Assembly: GCF_002188465.1 (NCBI RefSeq)
Contig: NZ_NINW01000025.1
Coordinates: forward strand, 181,698 to 245,697
Length of the DNA: 64,000 nucleotides
Source of the DNA: Pigmentiphaga sp. NML080357
GTDB taxonomy: Bacteria; Pseudomonadota; Gammaproteobacteria; Burkholderiales; Burkholderiaceae_B
Direction of reading: 5' to 3'
Position 1 is the first letter of the stretch; each line of letters opens with the position of its first letter. This document shows positions 60,659-64,000 of this stretch, piece by piece. The notes beneath the pieces were generated by a model. The model ran no database searches. It was not told where the DNA came from and saw nothing but the letters and a program-made list of their open reading frames with translations. The position numbers and the translations under genes are program-made.

Positions 60659-62034
60659 GTGTTCCCCGCGTAAGCGGGGATGAACCGGCGGTCGCCATAG
60701 GTAGTGCTCATCGGCGAAAGTGTTCCCCGCGTAAGCGGGGATGAACCGCTTCTCCCGGCAAACGTGGGCGACGATTGCCGGTGTTCCCCGCGTAAGCGGG
60801 GATGAACCGCGCAGAAGAAGGCGGAGCAGAACCGCGTTCTGCGTGTTCCCCGCGTAAGCGGGGATGAACCCGCGCCGCCGCAGTTTCTGCCGGTGCCATC
60901 GAGGTGTTCCCCGCGTAAGCGGGGATGAACCGACGCCCAGCTTATCGAGTCCCGGGAGTTTGGCGTGTTCCCCGCGTAAGCGGGGATGAACCGCAATTTG
61001 CCGGCGGCCATCTAACGATGATCGGGGTGTTCCCCGCGTAAGCGGGGATGAACCGGATTGGACGGACGCTTTGAAGGGCATGTCGAAGTGTTCCCCGCGT
61101 AAGCGGGGATGAACCGGTCGCCAGCAAATGCGCGGGCAGGGCGCTATCGTGTTCCCCGCGTAAGCGGGGATGAACCGGGGCTCATACTGGATGCCGACGT
61201 CCAAACTCCGTGTTCCCCGCGTAAGCGGGGATGAACCGCCGATCATGGCTTTCTGCTCGTCATCACGGTCGTGTTCCCCGCGTAAGCGGGGATGAACCAG
61301 GGCACCTCCGGCAATTGCGCCGGCGGCCCCACGTGTTCCCCGCGTAAGCGGGGATGAACCGCAAATCATCAAGAACGCCATCGTCTACAAGGCGTGTTCC
61401 CCGCGTAAGCGGGGATGAACCGGTCATATTCAGCCGCGCCGCCGGGGCGGCAACCGTGTTCCCCGCGTAAGCGGGGATGAACCGGCCTCCCGCATTTGTG
61501 GCGTCGGTTCAACCGGGTGTTCCCCGCGTAAGCGGGGATGAACCGTAGTCGCGCAGGGACATGCCGGACCCGGGGTTGTGTTCCCCGCGTAAGCGGGGAT
61601 GAACCGATGTACAGCGGCGACATGTCCATGTCTGGCCCGTGTTCCCCGCGTAAGCGGGGATGAACCGATATCATGCCGCTTCTGTCGGCCATCCACGCGC
61701 GTGTTCCCCGCGTAAGCGGGGATGAACCGCCCCGGGGGAAAGACGCAATCAAGGGAAGCGGGTGTTCCCCGCGTAAGCGGGGATGAACCGGGATATCGGG
61801 CACGATTTCGTTGGTCTGCGACGTGTTCCCCGCGTAAGCGGGGATGAACCGACTGACCCAGCCGGCGCCCTGAGACTGTAGAGGTGTTCCCCGCGTAAGC
61901 GGGGATGAACCGAAACGGCTGGTCGCTCGCATCGGAACCACTCCGTGTTCCCCGCGTGAGCGGGGATGAACTGGAAACCGCCATGTCCGTTTTGACTTAA
62001 GGCACGTGTTCCCCTCATGAGCGGAGATCAGTCA
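60659..62034 (+). CRISPR. Type I-E CRISPR array, 23 repeats and 22 spacers
   Basis: The 29-base repeat begins GTGTTCCCCGCG, then TAAGCGGGGATGAACCG, and holds the type I-E inner palindrome CCCCGC-GCGGGG. Repeats begin at 60659, 60720, 60781, 60843, 60904, 60965, 61027, 61088, 61149, 61210, 61271, 61333, 61394, 61456, 61517, 61578, 61639, 61701, 61762, 61823, 61884, 61945 and 62006. Repeats 4 and 11 differ only in the last base. The 22nd has two changes and the 23rd is strongly degenerate, marking the old end at the right. Spacers are 32 bases, five of them 33 (after repeats 3, 6, 11, 13 and 17). Transcription runs left to right from the leader. Confidence 0.97.
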
Positions 62035-62078
62035 ATCTCTAGAAGGAGATTGACCCTACTGATTTTTGTAACTACAAT
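62031..62078 (+). promoter_or_regulatory. brnTA promoter with operator
   Basis: TTGACC at 62050-62055, 17 bases, then TACAAT at 62073-62078: a strong sigma-70 promoter. A perfect inverted repeat GTCAATCTC-TAGAAG-GAGATTGAC (62031-62054) overlaps the -35, where BrnA autorepression would act. The left arm starts within the last degenerate CRISPR repeat. Transcription should begin near 62085, at the brnT start codon. Confidence 0.7.
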
Positions 62079-62085
62079 AATTGAA

Positions 62086-62352
62086 ATGCACATCGTCTTC
62101 GACCCTGCAAAAGATGCCGCAAACATGGCTAAGCACGGCGTATCGCTTGCAGGTGCTGTCGAGTTTGAGTGGAGTGATGCGCTGATGAGGGAAGATCAGC
62201 GACATGATTACAAGGAACGGCGGATGACTGCCATCGGCTACATCGGCCAACGGCTATTTGTGGTCGTGTATGTTGATCGTGGCAATGCGCGGCGCATCAT
62301 CAGTCTGCGCAAGGCCAATAGCAGGGAGATGAAACTCTATGCCCAAGCTTAA
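62086..62352 (+). CDS. brnT: BrnT-family ribonuclease toxin
   Basis: Toxin of 88 residues in a type II toxin-antitoxin system; BrnT is a RelE-fold ribonuclease. The opening FDPAKDAANMAKHGVSL, then EDQRHDYKERRM and the closing RRIISLRKANSREMKLY are all family hallmarks. The start at 62086 fits homologues; the frame is open upstream but through promoter sequence. There is no ribosome site, and the start codon is at or next to the predicted transcription start, so the message may be leaderless. brnA overlaps by 14 bases. Confidence 0.92.
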   Translation: MHIVFDPAKDAANMAKHGVSLAGAVEFEWSDALMREDQRHDYKERRMTAIGYIGQRLFVVVYVDRGNARRIISLRKANSREMKLYAQA

Positions 62353-62617
62353 ACCCGGTACCATCGTGCCGACCCCAGAAGAAGACGCCGAGATCCAGGC
62401 CGGCATCGACGCCGATCCTGATACCCATGAACTGACGGCAAACGATTTCAAGGTGATGCGTCGCGTCGGGCGGCCCCGTGCCGCAGTAACCAAGACTGCC
62501 GTGACGATCCGGTACGATCAGGATGTCATCGATGCATTCAAATCCTCGGGCTCCGGCTGGCAAACCCGCATGAATGATGCGTTGCGGGACTGGTTAAAGA
62601 CCCATCAGCCGCGCTGA
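62339..62617 (+). CDS. brnA: BrnA-family antitoxin
   Basis: Antitoxin of 92 residues. An N-terminal toxin-binding region is followed by GRPRAAVTKTAVTIRYDQDVIDAFKSSG in parts, ending with the ribbon-helix-helix-type GSGWQTRMNDALRDWLK. BrnA binds BrnT and represses the operon; the dyad at 62031-62054 is the likely target. GGGAG lies upstream of its ATG within brnT. Confidence 0.92.
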   Translation: MPKLKPGTIVPTPEEDAEIQAGIDADPDTHELTANDFKVMRRVGRPRAAVTKTAVTIRYDQDVIDAFKSSGSGWQTRMNDALRDWLKTHQPR

Positions 62618-62639
62618 TCCCATAATCACAAGAGACCCT

Positions 62640-62680
62640 GTCACCTAGCTGGTGACCTCGCCTTGCACCGTTCTCGGTGC
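62640..62680 (+). terminator. Two tandem stem-loops after brnA
   Basis: GTCACC-TAGCT-GGTGAC (62640-62656) and GCACCG-TTCT-CGGTGC (62665-62680) are perfect six-base hairpins. There is no U-run after them, so they could act as a terminator only with help or serve another role. They begin 22 bases after the brnA stop. Confidence 0.35.
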
Positions 62681-62834
62681 GCGCCATTCATTTCATGCGG
62701 GGACCTGGAATAGATATGGACTTCCAGGTGTCGCCCTTCTATGCAACTGACGAGCGTCTCGAAGTTCTATTTTTAAGCGGTGCTCTGATCTATCCATGCT
62801 CCGGTCGGCATGCCCCGGCACGGGATAACCCTGT

Positions 62835-62882
62835 TTGTATCAATAGTTATCAAAATGTTATGTTGATGAGAAATCATCAACA
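62835..62882 (+). promoter_or_regulatory. Putative cas3 promoter with overlapping palindrome
   Basis: TTGTAT (62835-62840) and TATGTT (62859-62864) could form a promoter with an 18-base spacer. A perfect nine-base stem TGTTGATGA-GAAA-TCATCAACA lies at 62861-62882, overlapping the -10 and start point; in DNA it could bind a repressor, in RNA it would fold into a GAAA tetraloop hairpin. The rest of 62618-62981 holds an 86-codon open frame (62677-62937) that I do not support as a gene. Confidence 0.4.
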
Positions 62883-62981
62883 GACTGGCGTGATTGTGCC
62901 TGTTCGGTGGAGACGGTACGCGCGAGGGTCTTCATAGCAACTCTGTGAACAGAGGGAGTGTTCAATCCGCATCGTGTAGTC

Positions 62982-63873
62982 ATGACTGACTTATCGTTGA
63001 GATACTGGGGAAAAGCGAAGCCGTCGAAGAACGGATCTGCCGGTTGGCATCTTCTGCCATACCACTGTCTGGATGTAGCCGCTTGTGGTGTTGCCTACTT
63101 TCGGCGCGCTTCGTCACTTCGTCGTATGTTCTGTGCCCGCCTGGGTATGACCGCCGATCAGCTTGAGAGGTGGACCGGTTTCTGGCTTGCGCTGCACGAC
63201 CTGGGCAAGTTCGCCACTACTTTTCAGGGACAACGCAACGACATCCTGCTAAAGCTCCAAGGCCGCGAAAGCCGTCATGGCTATTCGATCCGGCACGATA
63301 CGCTCGGGCTGGTTTATTGGTCAGTGGTGCTGGAAAGCGAAGCGGTCGAAGAAGGCTGGTTCGGTCCCGATAGTGCCCATCTATTGCCCGCCATTGACTA
63401 TTGGGTGCGCGCCGTGACTGGCCATCATGGCCAGCCGCCTTCGGAGAACGAGGAGAGCCCCTGGCCTCACTTCGTCAGTCAGGATGATCGTGCCATTCGA
63501 CAATTCGTCGATCAGATGCGCGTATTGTTCCTCGCGAACATGGATTGGCAGGCCCCTTGCTTTGCCGATCCTTACGCATTCGAGAACGTCACTCGCGGGC
63601 TATCCTGGTGGATAGCCGGGTTGGCGGTACTTGCGGATTGGGTCGGCTCCAACCAGGATTACTTTCCCTACCGGGACGACCAAGTATCGTGTGCTGAGTA
63701 CTGGGAACGGGCGCTGGAGCGAGCTGCTACTGCCTGTGAGGCTATTGGTGTCTTACCCCCCGAAACCCGCCAGCGCGCCACCTTCTTTGAACTGTTTCCA
63801 GGGTTGGCGCAACCCTCGCCGTTACAAGCTTGGGCAAGCGACGCCCCTTTGCAGGCTGGCCCGCAGATCCATC
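62982..63873 (+). pseudogene. cas3: cas3 (type I-E), HD nuclease part only, interrupted by an insertion
   Basis: About 297 codons give the N-terminal HD nuclease of Cas3. The metal sites are visible: YHCLDVAA (H28, D31), ALHDLGKF (H72, D73), then VTGHHGQPP and AVLADWVGSN. Homologues continue through a short linker to the helicase with the Walker A (GSGKT) segment; here the protein reaches FPGLAQPSPLQAWASD, then QIH, and meets a transposon end. The remaining in-frame tail of 17 codons is not Cas3-like. So DNA unwinding is lost unless the rest lies beyond the element. The start at 62982 (MTDLSLRYW) fits homologues; a GTG at 62958 is an alternative. Confidence 0.9.
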
Positions 63874-64000
63874 GTAAGCGCTCAGTGAGCAGCGTTCTGG
63901 TGCGGGTGGCCTGTCGGTGTTAGGCAGGTTGTGCCGGAGTGGCCATGTTCCAAGGCAGCAGCTTCTCGTAGTCGTCGGCGGTTTGCGCGTATGGCAGCGC
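63874..64000 (-). mobile_element. IS66-family-like element, terminal part
   Basis: Begins at GTAAGCGCTCAGTGAGCAGCG, with GTAAGCG like the IS66 terminal repeat. The end disrupts cas3. The eight bases before it, GATCCATC (63866-63873), are the expected target duplication. A reverse-strand frame ends inside. The rest is beyond the window. Confidence 0.65.
63920..64000 (-). CDS. Transposase C-terminus (TnpC-like), partial
   Basis: The last 26 codons of a reverse-strand gene: LPYAQTADDYEKLLPWNM, ending TPAQPA. Several IS66-type TnpC transposases end with a DDYxxLLPWN-like stretch near their C-terminus. The frame is open to the window edge. Support comes also from the GTAAGCG end 46 bases beyond its stop. 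Only a database comparison could confirm the family. Confidence 0.5.
   Translation of the reverse strand, partial: ALPYAQTADDYEKLLPWNMATPAQPA

Noticed and set aside
60635..62018. Several reverse-strand open frames of 60-250 codons rich in FIPAYAGNT and SSPLTRGT repeats
   Set aside because: They are translations of the CRISPR repeats and spacers, in period with the array, and not genes.
62677..62937. 86-codon forward frame before cas3
   Set aside because: No recognised family, no clear ribosome site, and it covers the hairpin and probable promoter of cas3.

Overview
This 64 kb window is GC-rich DNA of a Burkholderiales bacterium, most likely Alcaligenaceae (Bordetella/Achromobacter type). 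The evidence is: six complete Bug-type (TctC) solute receptors with no membrane partners beside them; the cytochrome c4 / ccsBA / engB / hemB / dsbD neighbourhood; cyaY-lptM-lysA beside mrcA-aroKB-dgt; and a nicotinate/hydroxypyridine lower pathway. The genus is inferred from gene content, not from a marker gene.

Layout. 1-14 kb is housekeeping: metal tolerance and periplasmic disulfide reduction (cutA, dsbD), a CorA-type transporter, haem synthesis (hemB), ribosome biogenesis (engB), cytochrome c4, System II cytochrome c maturation (resB, ccsA) and methionine sulfoxide repair (msrPQ). 14-24 kb is accessory metabolism. After an MFS carrier and the stump of its TetR regulator comes a set shaped like the mandelate pathway: a ThDP 2-oxoacid enzyme, an enolase-superfamily protein and an FMN 2-hydroxyacid dehydrogenase, interleaved with three Bug receptors and a LysR regulator. 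24-30 kb holds a soluble molybdenum NAD formate dehydrogenase (fdsA and a fused fdsG-fdsB) and its divergent regulator. A NYN nuclease-like protein and an ABC-2 exporter follow.

33-43.4 kb is one coherent catabolic island: a LIV-type ABC importer, a flavin monooxygenase and the four enzymes that take 2,5-dihydroxypyridine to fumarate (dioxygenase, deformylase, amidase, maleate isomerase), closed by a divergent TetR gene. Four AT-rich sites, palindromic or sharing one core, lie before the importer, before the enzyme genes and before the TetR gene, which suggests one repressor controls the island. 43.5-52.5 kb holds more orphan receptors, LysR genes, a zinc alcohol dehydrogenase and a deletion scar joining two broken genes. 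52.5-60.2 kb returns to core genes: lysA, lptM, cyaY, mrcA, aroK, aroB and a dNTPase.

60.2-64 kb is a lower-GC defence island. It has a type I-E CRISPR array (23 repeats, 22 spacers) with its leader on the left and degenerate repeats on the right. A brnTA toxin-antitoxin pair follows, whose operator overlaps the last repeat, then cas3, cut between its HD nuclease and helicase parts by what looks like an IS66-family element running off the window. A family of GC-rich stem-loop repeats sits directly after stop codons at four places (about 11.6, 27.0, 51.4 and 54.6 kb). No rRNA or complete tRNA gene was seen.
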